Positions 10,703 to 22,045 of a stretch of 64,000 nucleotides of DNA are shown here, one piece after another (within the stretch, counting starts at the first letter, position 1; every line of letters begins with the position of its first letter). The DNA is taken from the NCBI GenBank assembly GCA_001600695.1, contig BCKQ01000002.1, forward strand, positions 930,001 through 994,000. Direction: 5' to 3'. Below the pieces are notes generated by a model. It saw nothing but the letters and a program-made list of their open reading frames with translations, did not search any database and had not been told where the DNA came from. The translations under genes and the position numbers were made by a program. The stretch is from Ascoidea asiatica (Eukaryota; Ascomycota; Saccharomycetes; Ascoideales; Ascoideaceae).

Positions 10703-13700
10703 GCAATATTTCTAATTTATCATTACCTCCTTTATCTTTACAAATAAAGCCAAATTCTCTTTTAAGTGTCACTAATTCTTCTCCTTCTTCTCCTTCAACT
10801 TTTTCTGATGAAACTGATATGGAAAATGATTTGGAGAATGATCTGGAAATGACTTTAAATGACTCTTCTATAAATATTTCATCAAATAATTTAGATAATT
10901 CAAATATTATTAATACAACTGATATTATTAATGATAATGATCAACATATGGATATTGATATTGATATTGAAGATAATAGTAATTCTATCAATAATACTAT
11001 CAATAATAATAATAATAATATTAGTAATAATGCTAATATTATTGCCACCGACTCCATATCTTTACCTAACTCTACTGTTAACTCGTCTAACTGTACCCCT
11101 AATTCAAATCCAAATTTAACTTCAACTTCAATAATCAATTCAAATAACAATTCAAATAACAATTCAAACATTGTTAAATCTAATTCTTCCAAACATATTA
11201 TAATAAAATTAAATTTAAAAGAATCCCCAAGATCAAAAGATTCAAACTTAACTTTATTAAGTTCTAAACCAAGATCTCAACCAACTTCTCAATTAAATTC
11301 AATTCAAAAAACTTTGAAAAATAATTCAATCAATAATCCATCTCATAAATCAAAAAAATCTAAATTTTATAATCATTTAAATAGTAATATAAATATAAAT
11401 AGTAAAAATTCAATTATTAAGAAAAAAAATAATTCAATTTTTAAATCTTCTTATAATATTAATAAATCTTTTAAAAATGATTCAAATAAAATTAATTCAA
11501 TCAATCTTAAAAATTCTAAAACTACAAATCTTTTATATCCAAATTCATGTTCAAATTCAAACACAAGCTCAGATATAAATTCAAACACAAACACTGATTT
11601 AAATTTATCTTCCTCAATTTCATCTAAATTACTTTCACCTCCATTAAAATCTTCACTGAAATCTTCACTGAAACCTTCTTTGAAATCTTTTGGTCCAATT
11701 TCTTTAAACCCCCCTATTCCTCCGAAAATTGATTATAATTTAGGTCGTAGTATAGAAAAAGCTTCAAAATTTGTTCCTCCAACAAATTTAAATGTTGCTT
11801 TCAATTTAAATAAAAAATATTCAAATAATACTAATAAGACTGGTAGTAGTAGCAATAATAAAAGTAATAAAAATAATAATATCATTAATCAATATAAACC
11901 AAGAATTAATTCAAGATTAAATCCGGCTTATCAAAAACAAAGATCAAAATCTTTACCTGATACAAGAAAATTGGATAAATTTATATCCTTATTATCAACA
12001 ACTGATTCAAATAAATTTAATTCAAGTAAAAATTCAAATACAATTTCAAACTCTAATTCTAATGCAACTGTTAATATTAACAATCAAATTAATATTAATA
12101 ATGGCAAAAGTAATTCACGTCGTTCAAATAATTTAAGAGTTGATCCATCTTATAATAATGATTATCCCCCTGTAAATACTCAATCTTTAAAAGAAATTGA
12201 TTTACATGAAATCCTTAAAAATCCTCAATTAAGACATGATATTTTATTTGATCCTCAGTTACAATTTAGACCGAATTTAGATGGTGATAGAGGTCGTAGA
12301 AAAAGATTATCAGTTGATAAATATTGGACTGATATTCAAAGTGAATTTTTAAATTTATCAAATGATCCAGTTAATTCTAAATTAATTAAATTACCAAAAT
12401 TATTTCAAACTTTAAAAGAAATTTTAATTACTTTATTACCTCTGAAAGATAGAAATAATGTTTATCAAGTTTTAGATAATAGTTTATTAATTCAACAATT
12501 AAAAAATAGTGCTTTAGATTTTATATCTTTATCAAATTGGTTAGCAAATTTATTCAAATCTCATTGTGCTCCAATGAGAGATTCATGGGTTGATGATATG
12601 ACTAAAACCTTTTCACAAGCAAATAAGGATCAATCAATTTTTAAGTTAGTTGAAGCTTTAAGAATGGTTTTTGCTATCTTAGAAGCAATGAAATTAGATA
12701 TTGCTAATCATCAAATAAGAACCTTAAGACCAGTTTTAGTTGAAACAGGTTTAGAATTTGAAAGAGATTATTATAATCAATTAATAAGTTTAAGAAAAAT
12801 TGATATAAAAGATTCTTTAAATTGGTTTAAAGTTGGATTTGAAACTTTTAGTAAAAAAGCAAATAAAGCTCCAGAAAAAATAACTTCAAATGCAGATTTT
12901 AGAAAAATTTGTATTGATTCAATATTAAATCTATTAAGTTGTCGTAATATGATAACTGAATTTCCTTCTACTTTAAGTTTTGATAATTCTCGTTTAAATT
13001 TATTAAGAGCAGAAATTAGACAATTAGTTTGTCTTCAAATTTGTTTATATCTTTTCAAACAATTATCTATAACAAATAATTCTAATATCATAACAAGAAA
13101 TAAATTATTAGCCAAAAATAATCTCAAAAAAGTTAAAAAAGAAATTCTTGCAGTTATAACAGATGAAAATGGAAATGTTAAATGGACAAGAAATATGAAT
13201 TCTATTTCAGTATATTTAGCAAGAAGAGTTATAACAGATCCAGATGTATATGAAGCTAATAATAATGATATTGTTAAAAGAAAAAAAGAATTAAAACAAG
13301 CTCCACCGGAATCATTAATAAAATTAATTCATTCGTGGTTAGTTAAACAAACTCAACCAAAGAGTAAAGTTTATGGATTAATGGAATCAGGAATAATAAA
13401 ACAATTGAGTGAATTAGTTATTGAAAGATTTGAAATTAAAACTGGTATACCATCAGAATCTGTTCCAAAAATTGCATCAGGTAATAATTTAACTTTTCAA
13501 GGATTTACAAGTTCGAATACAAATAGTAGTTCATCTTCATATTCTGGTTTCAATTCAAGTAATAATGCAGCAAATAATTGTTTAAATCCATTTATTAGAT
13601 CAACAACAATTTCAACAGATTTAAGTAATAATAATTTTGCAGAAGAATTGACATCATTATCGAGTCGATTATATACATTGAGTGTATTTCATTGGAATGT

Positions 13701-13743
13701 ATTTGGATCATATTATACAAGTTCAATTAATTTATCAGAATAG
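10054..13743 (+). CDS. SOK1: Sok1, TCP11-domain protein
   Basis: This 1229-aa protein is the likely orthologue of S. cerevisiae Sok1, a high-copy suppressor of loss of cAMP-dependent protein kinase. The first about 700 residues are Asn/Ser-rich with long poly-Asn. The conserved TCP11 region spans about residues 710-1180. It begins SLKEIDLHEILKNP and includes DISLSNWLANLFKSHCAPMRD-like sequence (SNWLANLFKSHCAPMRD is visible), VEALRMVFAILEAMKLDIANHQIR and RPVLVETGLEFERDYY. These helical segments and the CAPMRD motif are characteristic of the TCP11/Sok1 family. The ATG follows an A-rich leader. The 4.2 kb upstream region suggests complex regulation, which is inference. Confidence 0.92.
10630..10701 (+). 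repeat. (AAT)n microsatellite coding poly-Asn
   Basis: About 24 consecutive AAT codons within SOK1 encode an uninterrupted Asn tract. A near-pure trinucleotide repeat of this length should be prone to replication slippage, and in-frame length variation is expected. Confidence 0.95.
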
Positions 13744-15567
13744 AGACATTTGCATTAACATTAAAGATAAATTATTAATTTTTGAATGGAAAATATATTC
13801 AATAATAACCAACGAATATAAGAATTTATTATTAAGATTCATTTTTTTTTTTCAAACAATATTTTTTTTATACTTTAGTCAAATTTTAGCAATTAACTAG
13901 TTAATTAATCATCCATAAACTTCATTCAAGATTTCTATTCAAATTTTTATTAAATTTTTTTTTTTTCATTTACATTTCAATTTTCCCAGCCACATACTCA
14001 CAATAAAAAACGTTTTTATTTTCTCACTTCTTTTTTTTTTTGTTTTTTGTTTTTTGTCTTTCTTTTTTTTCACTTTTTTCAATTATGTTTTAAGTTTTGT
14101 TAATTACTTTAATTCATTTATCAATTTCTTATTATTATACAATCTTAAGTATAATTATTCTTATCATTTCCTTCCCTTGTTTGGTTTTGTCAGTCATGGT
14201 TTATTATTAGTGGAGCATGGATGTCAAATTTTGATTATTTTTTTTTAGCCCTTTACTTTATAATATTTTTTTTTCATTTTTTGATTTCAATTTTGAATTA
14301 TTTCTATTACGTTTATTTATTTTCTTTCATCAGCTTTTAATGGTTTTGTTTTAGAAACTAGCTATATCCATATACATAATTCATATAAAGTTAATTCAAC
14401 TTAGTGAATGTATTATTAAGTCATAAATATTTGTTTCCTGTAGGGAGTCGATATGTAATTTATTCAAGTTGTATTTTTCAATCTAAAAAATACGATAAAT
14501 ATGATTATCATAAGATTTCAGAATTAGAGCAAAATTTTAAATATTATTTCAATTACTGATTCATAATGATTGGTAAAATTTAGTATTGTTTGTAAGATTA
14601 GATTAAATTATTATTAATAAAAAATTATAATTCACGTATAATTTTTATATAAAAACTTACGGCATTCCTAAAGAAAAATTCGTAAAGTGGATTAATGCTG
14701 TTTCAGTCATGAGAAGGGGATTTATGAGGATACCATCATATCAGAAGTCAAGTGACTGAGTCTTACTTTGCCTTTGGAGTCAAAATACATAACAAAACAC
14801 CTAACAAAACTTTTTAAAACCTCTTTTAAATATATTCTAAACCCTTTTTAAACCAATTTTAAACCAACTTTAAACACTTTCTATGATCCATTTTGTGACT
14901 TATTCCCAAGAGAAGTTTATGCTCATCACTCGAGAATCACCAAACGCAGCTCTTTTTCATCTCTTCCTCAAACCAAAGCCGCAGGAAGGTTTCAGTGCCG
15001 CAACAGTGCACCGGGTAACGCCTCACCAGTTATAAACAAATGCACACAGACCATAACCGATGAGCCTCGCTCGGAGCACACGCATTTCCGATTAAACAGA
15101 CAAAGAAACAAGCATAGCACGTGAATAGATCTTTAAAAAAACAAAAAAAACATTACCCTAACTTCTAAAATATCCATATTTTTATCCGCATATCCACGCG
15201 TGGAACTGTATATCCATTCCGTATCCGATTTTTTTTGAACACGGATATTTTTACATCCGTGCTGAACCTTGGTAATATCCGTAAACTTCCATGCTGACCA
15301 TTTCCTGTACACGTGACCATTCTTTTTCTGTTTGCCTGCTTTTTTGTTTGTTGGCTGCAAATGAAACTGCGCTCCAAAAAGACGAATAAATAAAGGAACA
15401 TCAATAAATAATACTGATAATTCATCTGAACAATTCAGTAAATAATAATAAAGTAAATAATTATTCATCTCTTTAATTAATTTAAACAAATTGTAATAAT
15501 TTAATAAAAACTCATTTTAAATATCCTGTCAAATTAATATATATATATATTCTAATAATATTCAAAG
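13744..15567. other. Intergenic region between SOK1 and VMA3
   Basis: The first about 900 bp are T-rich 3' flank of SOK1. From about 14640, and most clearly 14900-15330, the sequence is GC-richer. It contains two CACGTG sites (15118-15123 and 15310-15315), a TATCC cluster and the palindrome CCACGCGTGG (15194-15203). A 118-codon frame on the minus strand (15133-15489) covers this patch but has no family features. I treat it as chance. Confidence 0.6.
15118..15318. promoter_or_regulatory. VMA3 upstream element: E-boxes, TATCC cluster, dyads
   Basis: CACGTG occurs at 15118-15123, and CACGTGACC, a good Cbf1/bHLH-type site, at 15310-15318. Between them TATCC or its complement GGATA occurs seven times in about 110 bp (15171, 15183, 15191, 15211, 15222, 15243 as GGATA, 15276). 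There is a perfect 10-bp palindrome CCACGCGTGG (15194-15203) and an inverted repeat CACGGAT/ATCCGTG (15240-15246 and 15255-15261). The block ends 250 bp upstream of the VMA3 ATG and is the best promoter candidate in the window. Confidence 0.55.
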
Positions 15568-16821
15568 ATGTCTGATTTATGGTATGTGCTTTCAAAATTT
15601 TACTCATGTCTCAATAATTGAATTAAGAATCTTAATCATTTTAAATTTGCAATTGGTAATTTGTAATCCAATAATATTTTATTCATTTAACATCAATTGA
15701 TTATCATTTTTGTTTCAATCTATAATTCATTCAAATCTCATTTATTTATCATTTGAATTTCATTTACTAACTTATTCAAACTTTTTTTTTATCTAAATTT
15801 TATTTCAAATTTTTAGTCCTGTTTATGCGGTATGTTCAATTTCTTAATTATCGAATATTTATTAATAAATCTTCTGTCGTATTATTTTATATTCAAATAA
15901 TTGAATTAAATCAATTGGAATTTTTTTCAAATCAACTATTTTCTCTTTTTATCCATTTGAATCTATTTAAATCTGTCAAATACTCAAGTCTCCAGAATTG
16001 ATTAGAGTATTCATTCCTAATAAATAAATAATCGGCCCAAAAAAAAAAAAATATTCTCATCATAAGTCTTAAATTAAAGATTACATTTATTTGAGTAAAC
16101 AGAAACAAAAAACAACTGGGACTTATTATCTATTATCGAATATTCTTGATTTTTGAATATCTTAATTGTTTCTTTTCTAGAAATAACATTGAATACCTTT
16201 CAATTTATTTTGATATTCTCAAACGACTTTCAATCACTTTTTTAATGACTTTCAATATATTTTAATGTAATCAAATCATTTTAATTCTAAAGATCCTCGA
16301 AGATTCTTTTCTTGAATATATTTTCTAACATTCTTTGTCTTTTTTCTTTTGCCTTCATTTTTTAGCCATTTTTCGGCTCAATGGGTTGTGCTTGTGCAAT
16401 CGTTTTTACATGTTTTGGTGCTGCTTATGGTACTGCAAAATCTGGTGTAGGTATTTGTGCAACTTCTGTACTTAGACCTGATTTAATTGTTAAAAATATT
16501 GTTCCAGTTATTATGGCAGGTATTATTGCAATTTATGGTTTAGTTGTATCTGTCTTAGTTTCTTATTCTTTAAAACAACAACAAGCTTTATATACTGGTT
16601 TTGTTCAGTTAGGTGCTGGTTTATCTGTTGGTTTATCTGGTTTAGCTGCTGGTTTTGCGATTGGTATTGTTGGTGATGCTGGTGTAAGAGGTACTGCTCA
16701 ACAACCAAGATTATTCGTTGGAATGATGTTGATTTTAATTTTCGCTGAAGTTTTAGGTCTTTATGGTCTAATTGTTGCTTTATTATTAAATTCAAGAGCT
16801 ACTCAAGATGTTACATGTTAA
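15568..16821 (+). CDS. VMA3: V-ATPase proteolipid subunit c, three exons
   Basis: This is the c subunit of the V0 rotor of the vacuolar H+-ATPase. The exons are 15568-15581, 15817-15829 and 16366-16821, giving 483 nt and 160 aa, the same length as S. cerevisiae Vma3. The spliced N-terminus reads [17 protein letters not shown], which restores the family N-terminus that the 146-codon frame starting at 16381 lacks. The rest is nearly identical to yeast Vma3: four membrane helices, [13 protein letters not shown], the second-half GIVGDAGVR, and the proton-binding Glu in [18 protein letters not shown]. Both introns start GTATGT and end TTTAG. The second exon is only 13 nt. The gene is convergent with NUP85. 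The identity to Vma3 rather than Vma11 rests on this near identity. Confidence 0.97.
15582..15816 (+). other. VMA3 intron 1 (235 bp)
   Basis: Donor GTATGT at 15582. Perfect branch point TACTAAC at 15765-15771. T-rich tract, acceptor TTTTAG ending at 15816. It splits the Cys codon TG|T. Confidence 0.95.
15830..16365 (+). other. VMA3 intron 2 (536 bp)
   Basis: Donor GTATGT at 15830. The likely branch point is TTCTAAC at 16323-16329 (one change from consensus). Acceptor TTTAG ends at 16365. I see no snoRNA or other hosted gene in it. Confidence 0.93.
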
Positions 16822-17040
16822 TCTTATTTAACAAAATTTTAACTTTAGATCATATTTAATTATAATTAGTTCATTTTCAATTCAAAATTAAAAAGAAAAA
16901 GTAAATTATACTTTTTATTTTGTATAATAAATAATTGAGCTTTAACTACTTAACTGGATTATTACAATCGTAAAAAAAATGTATTTATATTATATTTTTT
17001 ATCAAACTATATATATATATATATATATATTCTTCTTCCA
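16822..17040. other. Convergent intergenic gap with (TA)n
   Basis: Short convergent gap between VMA3 and NUP85. It includes an alternating TA run at 17008-17031. Both 3' ends must terminate here. TA-rich runs of this kind are common efficiency elements for yeast polyadenylation. Confidence 0.7.
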
Positions 17041-19863
17041 TTAACTTTTTTGTAAGAAAATATTACCAATTTCATTACTTATACTCAACCTCGTAATCTC
17101 AAAAAGCTCTTTCAAATCTTTGGGTAGTTGATTTTTATTTTGATTTTGATTTTGATTTTCATTTGAAAAGTCTTTTTTCATTAAGACTTCCTTTAACTCC
17201 TTAATAACATCATTCTTTTCATTTTTGATAAATAATTTATATAATTCTTCTGCTTTTTTATAATCTTCATCATTAATTGTCTCAAAGCTTTCAATTAAAT
17301 TGATAATTAAAACTAATTCATTTAATTTGAATAATGAATTATTTAAAATAATTTTTTTAAAATTTAAAAATATTAATAAATAATTAATTAACAATGGAAA
17401 TATTTTTCTTGGCAAATATGGAAATTTGAATAATAATATAAGATTTTTTAAAGATTTTTTTAATTCTCCAACTTCTAAAAATTTGAAAAATTTGAATAAT
17501 ATTGCATATGGTGATAAACATTGCTTTAATAAAGGATTTAAATTCTTTTTTTCATGATTTAGTTCTTCAATATCAATTTCACTATCATTATCATCCACAG
17601 ATTCATCATTATTGATATTATCTAAATCATCAGTTTCAATATTATCATTTATAATAAAATTTAATGATTTATTATTAATCTCTTTTCCATCAATTAAGCT
17701 CTGAATGAAAATTTTCCATGAATGAAATTTCAATAATTTGATATTTCCAGATTTTGCTAAAAAATTTAAACCCTGATAAATCATACCATTATTTAAATAA
17801 TTAATTGAATAAATTTTATATAAATGATTTGATAAGGTTGATAATTTTAAATCTGCACAAATTGTTAATAACCACTCAAGATCATTATTAGTTTCACAAT
17901 AATAATTCGGTAAAAATTCAGTTAAAAAATTTCTTAAATTTGGTTTATTTAAATCAACTAATATACCAATACCAACAGGTATTAATTTTCTAATTGATAA
18001 ACAATCCATTGCATGATTATATAATAAATATTCGGAAATATTATTAATATCAATCTCATCATTATTCATATCATCAATATATGAATCATCATTATTTTTT
18101 TTCTCTTTTTGACTATTATCATTTGTTAAAAAGTCAAGTTTTGAATAATCTTGTAATAAACCTTTTGCTTCACATAACGTTGAAATATATGGAGTTGTAT
18201 CTTTATTCAAGAGATCTAAAGATCTTAGCATTATTAAAAAATCTCCTTTAATCAAATTATAACATACAGATTCCCATAGATTTGATAAATTTGGTAATAG
18301 ATTATCATTATTTGAATTTATAATTAAAGATAAATATTCATTGAATAAAGAAATATTTGGTAAATTAAATAACATTAATGCATTCAAAGCTTCAAACCAA
18401 TTATTTGAGTTTTCTAATATTTGATTTTTATTACCAGATAAAATTAAAAAAGTTGTTTTGAAATTACTTAGAATTTTGAGGTCATTATTAGAGTTGTTAT
18501 TAGACTTATTACTATTATTATTGTTTGAATTGACTAAAGAGTTCAAGTCTTTGAATAATTGAATTGAATTTAATTTGAATTTTTTGAAACTTAGTAAAGT
18601 ATTATTATTATTATTGCTATTTTCAAATATATTAAGTTTATAGAAATTGATTAAATCAATTAAATTTTTAAAAGAATTAAATATGTTTATATTTTTGAAC
18701 TTTAATGCTGTTAAATTGATATTGGATAATAAATTTAAAACTTGATTAAATAAACCTCTAATCAATAGATGATTTAAATAAAGAAAGAAAAATTCGCTAT
18801 CATAAATTTCATTTTTTTCATTTTTATTGTAATCAGTTTCAATATCAATATTAATTGGAGATAAAATTTTATTAAGGGTTTCTATTGAAGGATTTTTTGG
18901 ATCGGCTTTATTAATGAAAATTGATAAATTTTTAGTTAAGTTTGAATCATTTGAAAAATAAACAGATTTTAAACAAGTTATGATTATCAAATAATCTCTT
19001 AAATCATATAAAGAATTATTATTATTACTATTATTACCATTTTTATCTATCGATGACAATTTTAGATTTATTAAGTTTTCCAAATTATCAATGATCAAAT
19101 CTAAAGATTGATACAATAAATTGTTATTATTAGCTTGATTTTTGCTTTTATTTTTGAAATTATTTTGATTATTTGAGATTAAGCCAATATTCTGTAAATT
19201 ATTATTATTAGAATAGTATTTATAATCACCCAAATTTGAGTAAATTTTGAATAAATTTGAGATGTAATCTATATAATGATTATCATTATCATTTTGTTTA
19301 CTATTACTATCAGATGTATTTTCATTCTCAAATTCATTATCATTAAGCTCATTGATATTTAGGTTGTATAAAGTGGAATCATTTTCATAAGATTTTGAAT
19401 TTAATTTAAGATCCGAGGAAGATATATATAATAACCCATTCATATTTATTGGATTGAATTTAAATTTTATACATCTTTTTGAATTTCTGAAGCCTGATAA
19501 TCCACCTTTTGGAATTGGTGCATTTGAAAAATGTGTTAATAGAACTTTTGTTTCTGGATCTAACTCATCATTTAAATCTGAATCATTTTCTTCTTCGTTG
19601 TCATTTGAATTTTCTGAAGATGAGTGAGTATTAGTTCCAGAGTTTGAGTCACTTCCTTCTTCGTTATCTTCTACTTCCATATCATCCTCATTGCTTTGGG
19701 TATCATGAATGCTATGAGTGTCTTCATTTCCCTGATTTTCATATTTTCCATTGTGATTGTCTTCATCCTCAAATTGAGTGTTGTATGGAATTATTTTCTG
19801 GGAGGCAGGAGTCTGGAAAGAAAAGCCTTTGGAAGCTGTATTCCCGCTAAACACAAAACTCAT
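17041..19863 (-). CDS. NUP85: Nucleoporin Nup85 of the Y (Nup84) complex
   Basis: This 940-aa protein is a scaffold nucleoporin of the outer-ring Y complex, needed for pore assembly and mRNA export. The first about 115 residues are acidic and Ser/Asn-rich and not conserved. After that the pattern follows yeast Nup85 in order: KFKFNPINMNGLLYI, the segment YISNLFKIYSNLGDY, LNHLLIRGLFNQ, LILSGNKNQILENSNNWFEALNALM, SLCEAKGLLQDYSK-like sequence (TLCEAKGLL is visible), PVGIGIL, and near the C-terminus SPYAILFKFFKFLEVGELKKSL then LLFKFPYLPRKIFPLLINYLL. S. cerevisiae Nup85 is about 744 aa; the extra length is Asn-rich insertions and the N-terminal extension. Divergently transcribed from PIH1. Confidence 0.92.
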   Translation of the reverse strand: MSFVFSGNTASKGFSFQTPASQKIIPYNTQFEDEDNHNGKYENQGNEDTHSIHDTQSNEDDMEVEDNEEGSDSNSGTNTHSSSENSNDNEEENDSDLNDELDPETKVLLTHFSNAPIPKGGLSGFRNSKRCIKFKFNPINMNGLLYISSSDLKLNSKSYENDSTLYNLNINELNDNEFENENTSDSNSKQNDNDNHYIDYISNLFKIYSNLGDYKYYSNNNNLQNIGLISNNQNNFKNKSKNQANNNNLLYQSLDLIIDNLENLINLKLSSIDKNGNNSNNNNSLYDLRDYLIIITCLKSVYFSNDSNLTKNLSIFINKADPKNPSIETLNKILSPINIDIETDYNKNEKNEIYDSEFFFLYLNHLLIRGLFNQVLNLLSNINLTALKFKNINIFNSFKNLIDLINFYKLNIFENSNNNNNTLLSFKKFKLNSIQLFKDLNSLVNSNNNNSNKSNNNSNNDLKILSNFKTTFLILSGNKNQILENSNNWFEALNALMLFNLPNISLFNEYLSLIINSNNDNLLPNLSNLWESVCYNLIKGDFLIMLRSLDLLNKDTTPYISTLCEAKGLLQDYSKLDFLTNDNSQKEKKNNDDSYIDDMNNDEIDINNISEYLLYNHAMDCLSIRKLIPVGIGILVDLNKPNLRNFLTEFLPNYYCETNNDLEWLLTICADLKLSTLSNHLYKIYSINYLNNGMIYQGLNFLAKSGNIKLLKFHSWKIFIQSLIDGKEINNKSLNFIINDNIETDDLDNINNDESVDDNDSEIDIEELNHEKKNLNPLLKQCLSPYAILFKFFKFLEVGELKKSLKNLILLFKFPYLPRKIFPLLINYLLIFLNFKKIILNNSLFKLNELVLIINLIESFETINDEDYKKAEELYKLFIKNEKNDVIKELKEVLMKKDFSNENQNQNQNKNQLPKDLKELFEITRLSISNEIGNIFLQKS

Positions 19864-20372
19864 TATGTTCTATAAAATTTTTCAGCAGCTTTAATTCAAT
19901 TGATAAACCTGATCAAAATTGATTAAACCAATAAATCAACAACCCAATAAATATATTTCAAAACAATAACAAAATATTTCCTATTTTTTTGTTTGTTTTT
20001 GAAATTTGTTTCTGTAAAAGCATTCATTGTCACGTGGCGCCGATTTCCAACTCAAATCCACTTCAGATCCAACACAAAATTTTTTATTTCTCATAACTCA
20101 ATTAACTAGTAACAGACTACTTTATTTACTAATTTACTAGTTTATTCATAAGATTATTTCTAATAGTTTATTTAATATATTTATTAAAACCAGTTGTGTA
20201 AATCTACATCGAATTCAACAATATTCAATTGGAAAATAGATCAATTATTTCAGTAGGACATTCAAGAATCCATTCAAATAGAGCTCTTGTTCTCCTGGTT
20301 GTGTCTTGTATCTCTTTTCAAATACCCACGCTGTACACTTCTTCAATCAAATACTTTTAGAAATCAATCAGA
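19864..20372. promoter_or_regulatory. NUP85-PIH1 divergent promoter
   Basis: A 509-bp shared upstream region. The only GC-rich element is at 20031-20041, CACGTG overlapping GGCGCC (GTCACGTGGCGCCGA overall), a combined E-box and GC palindrome about 170 bp from NUP85 and 340 bp from PIH1. The rest is AT-rich. E-box factor binding is inferred. Confidence 0.55.
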
Positions 20373-21866
20373 ATGGTTTTAATTGAACGAATATCTTCAA
20401 CAACAAACTCAATATCTAGTCAAAACTCTAATGAACAAACTTCAAATGACATCAAGGAGGATGGTGACATGATGAATCCCGATGAACGTAATGATCTCAA
20501 AGATATAGGGATCAAGAATGAACCTAGTAACAAATCCGAAGAAGAAATTAATAACAATAAAAATAATGGAAAAAAGAAGGAAAAAAGCAAAGATAATAAT
20601 GATAGCAACGATGAAGACATTACAGAGATTACTCCAATTCCTGGATTTGTAGTTAAATCTTTAATTGAATCTACAACAAATAGTAATTATTTAATAAATC
20701 ATAAAATTTTCATAAATATTTGTAAGAATAATTTGATTCCATTACCGAACAAATTCAATAATGAATTTTTACCTGATAAAATATTTCCTGCAATTTTAAA
20801 TAATGAATGGGAGATACCAATAATATTGAATAATCAGCAAGATAATCAGGATGATAAAGATGATAAAAATTTACAAATAAATGATAATAATTCTAATATT
20901 TTATTTGAAACTAAAGATAAAAAAAATAAAATAAGTTATGTTATTGATTGTATAATAAATTCAAAATGTTATAATTGGATTGAAATTAATAAAACTTTAA
21001 AAAATATTTTAATTGATTGGTGTATTGATTCAATTGAATTGAATTTTATCGATGATAATTTAAAAATTAGTAGAAATAATTTAAAATTTCCAAAATTATC
21101 TTATAAATATTATTTTTCAATATCCAATTCTAATCAAAATAAAGTTAAGTCCTTAAAAGTAAATAAAAAACATTTAAATTTATTAAATAGTTTTAATTTA
21201 AATAATGAAAAAAATCTATTAAATGACTTCATTAAAAAAAATGAACATCTATTACTAATTAATGAAATCAATAATAAAAAACTTCAATTAGATGATGATA
21301 ATGATGATAAAAATGATAATACTTTACCTCCTTTGATTCCAATTAAAGATTCAGTCGCTACTTCTAACAAAAAATTAATTGAAGAAATTGATCCTAAAAT
21401 AATTAAAGATTCAATTAAACTTCCTCTTAAACCAACACTCAAACACAAAGCAAGAAAAATTAAAAAATTGAATGTTCAATTAAATTATATAAACTTGAAA
21501 AAAAACTCTAGTGATTATAAACTATTAATTGAAGTTAAGTCTCAATTAACAAATGCTGCTGATTATAATCTAAAATTTGATCATGAAAATAATTTCTTCA
21601 TATTATCAAATTCAAATAAAGGGTTTTATATATCAAACTTAAACTTAGATTCAAGTACAAATTCAATTACTAATATTAATCCAAATGCTAATCCAAATGA
21701 ATTTATTATATATTTACCAAATTTTTTAACAACTAATATTAATGATAAAAAAAATGAAATTAAAAGATCTGTTAATAATTCGAAATTGACCATTAAAATT
21801 GTTTCTTGTGATGTTATTTTTTGTAATGATACTTCCAAATTAATGTTATTTATTAGAGCTTGTTAA
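20373..21866 (+). CDS. PIH1: Pih1/Nop17, R2TP complex subunit
   Basis: This 497-aa protein matches Pih1, the adaptor of the R2TP complex (Rvb1-Rvb2-Tah1-Pih1). R2TP works with Hsp90 in assembling box C/D snoRNPs, RNA polymerase II and PIKK kinases such as TOR. An acidic, Lys/Asn-rich N-terminus (1-85) precedes the PIH1 N-domain at about 90-235. Visible there are PIPGFVVKSLIES, KIFINICKNNLIPLP, WEIPIILNN, and YVIDCIINSKCYNWIEIN, where the usual pattern is YVFDCVVNP-C. The C-terminal about 120 residues look like the CS (p23-like) beta-sandwich that contacts Tah1, from SDYKLLIEVKSQL to CDVIFCNDTSKLMLFI. S. cerevisiae Pih1 is about 344 aa; the excess is low-complexity insertions. Confidence 0.9.
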   Translation: MVLIERISSTTNSISSQNSNEQTSNDIKEDGDMMNPDERNDLKDIGIKNEPSNKSEEEINNNKNNGKKKEKSKDNNDSNDEDITEITPIPGFVVKSLIESTTNSNYLINHKIFINICKNNLIPLPNKFNNEFLPDKIFPAILNNEWEIPIILNNQQDNQDDKDDKNLQINDNNSNILFETKDKKNKISYVIDCIINSKCYNWIEINKTLKNILIDWCIDSIELNFIDDNLKISRNNLKFPKLSYKYYFSISNSNQNKVKSLKVNKKHLNLLNSFNLNNEKNLLNDFIKKNEHLLLINEINNKKLQLDDDNDDKNDNTLPPLIPIKDSVATSNKKLIEEIDPKIIKDSIKLPLKPTLKHKARKIKKLNVQLNYINLKKNSSDYKLLIEVKSQLTNAADYNLKFDHENNFFILSNSNKGFYISNLNLDSSTNSITNINPNANPNEFIIYLPNFLTTNINDKKNEIKRSVNNSKLTIKIVSCDVIFCNDTSKLMLFIRAC

Positions 21867-22045
21867 TAAATATTTATTTCAAATTATTTAACTTTTATCA
21901 TTCTTGTTATTATTTTTATTTTTATTTTTTTCTTTATGATTGTCATTAATGTGAAAAATGCGAAAATGCTTTTATTTAATCTCTAATCCCTGTCCCATAT
22001 ATATAAATTTATATAATTTTATATAAATTATATAGCTCATATAAC

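Noticed and set aside
10524-10772. Poly-Leu minus-strand frame
   Set aside because: Antisense reading of the (AAT)n tract in SOK1.
15133-15489. 118-codon minus-strand frame
   Set aside because: Covers the TATCC/E-box promoter patch of VMA3; no recognisable domain, and the local GC richness explains its length.
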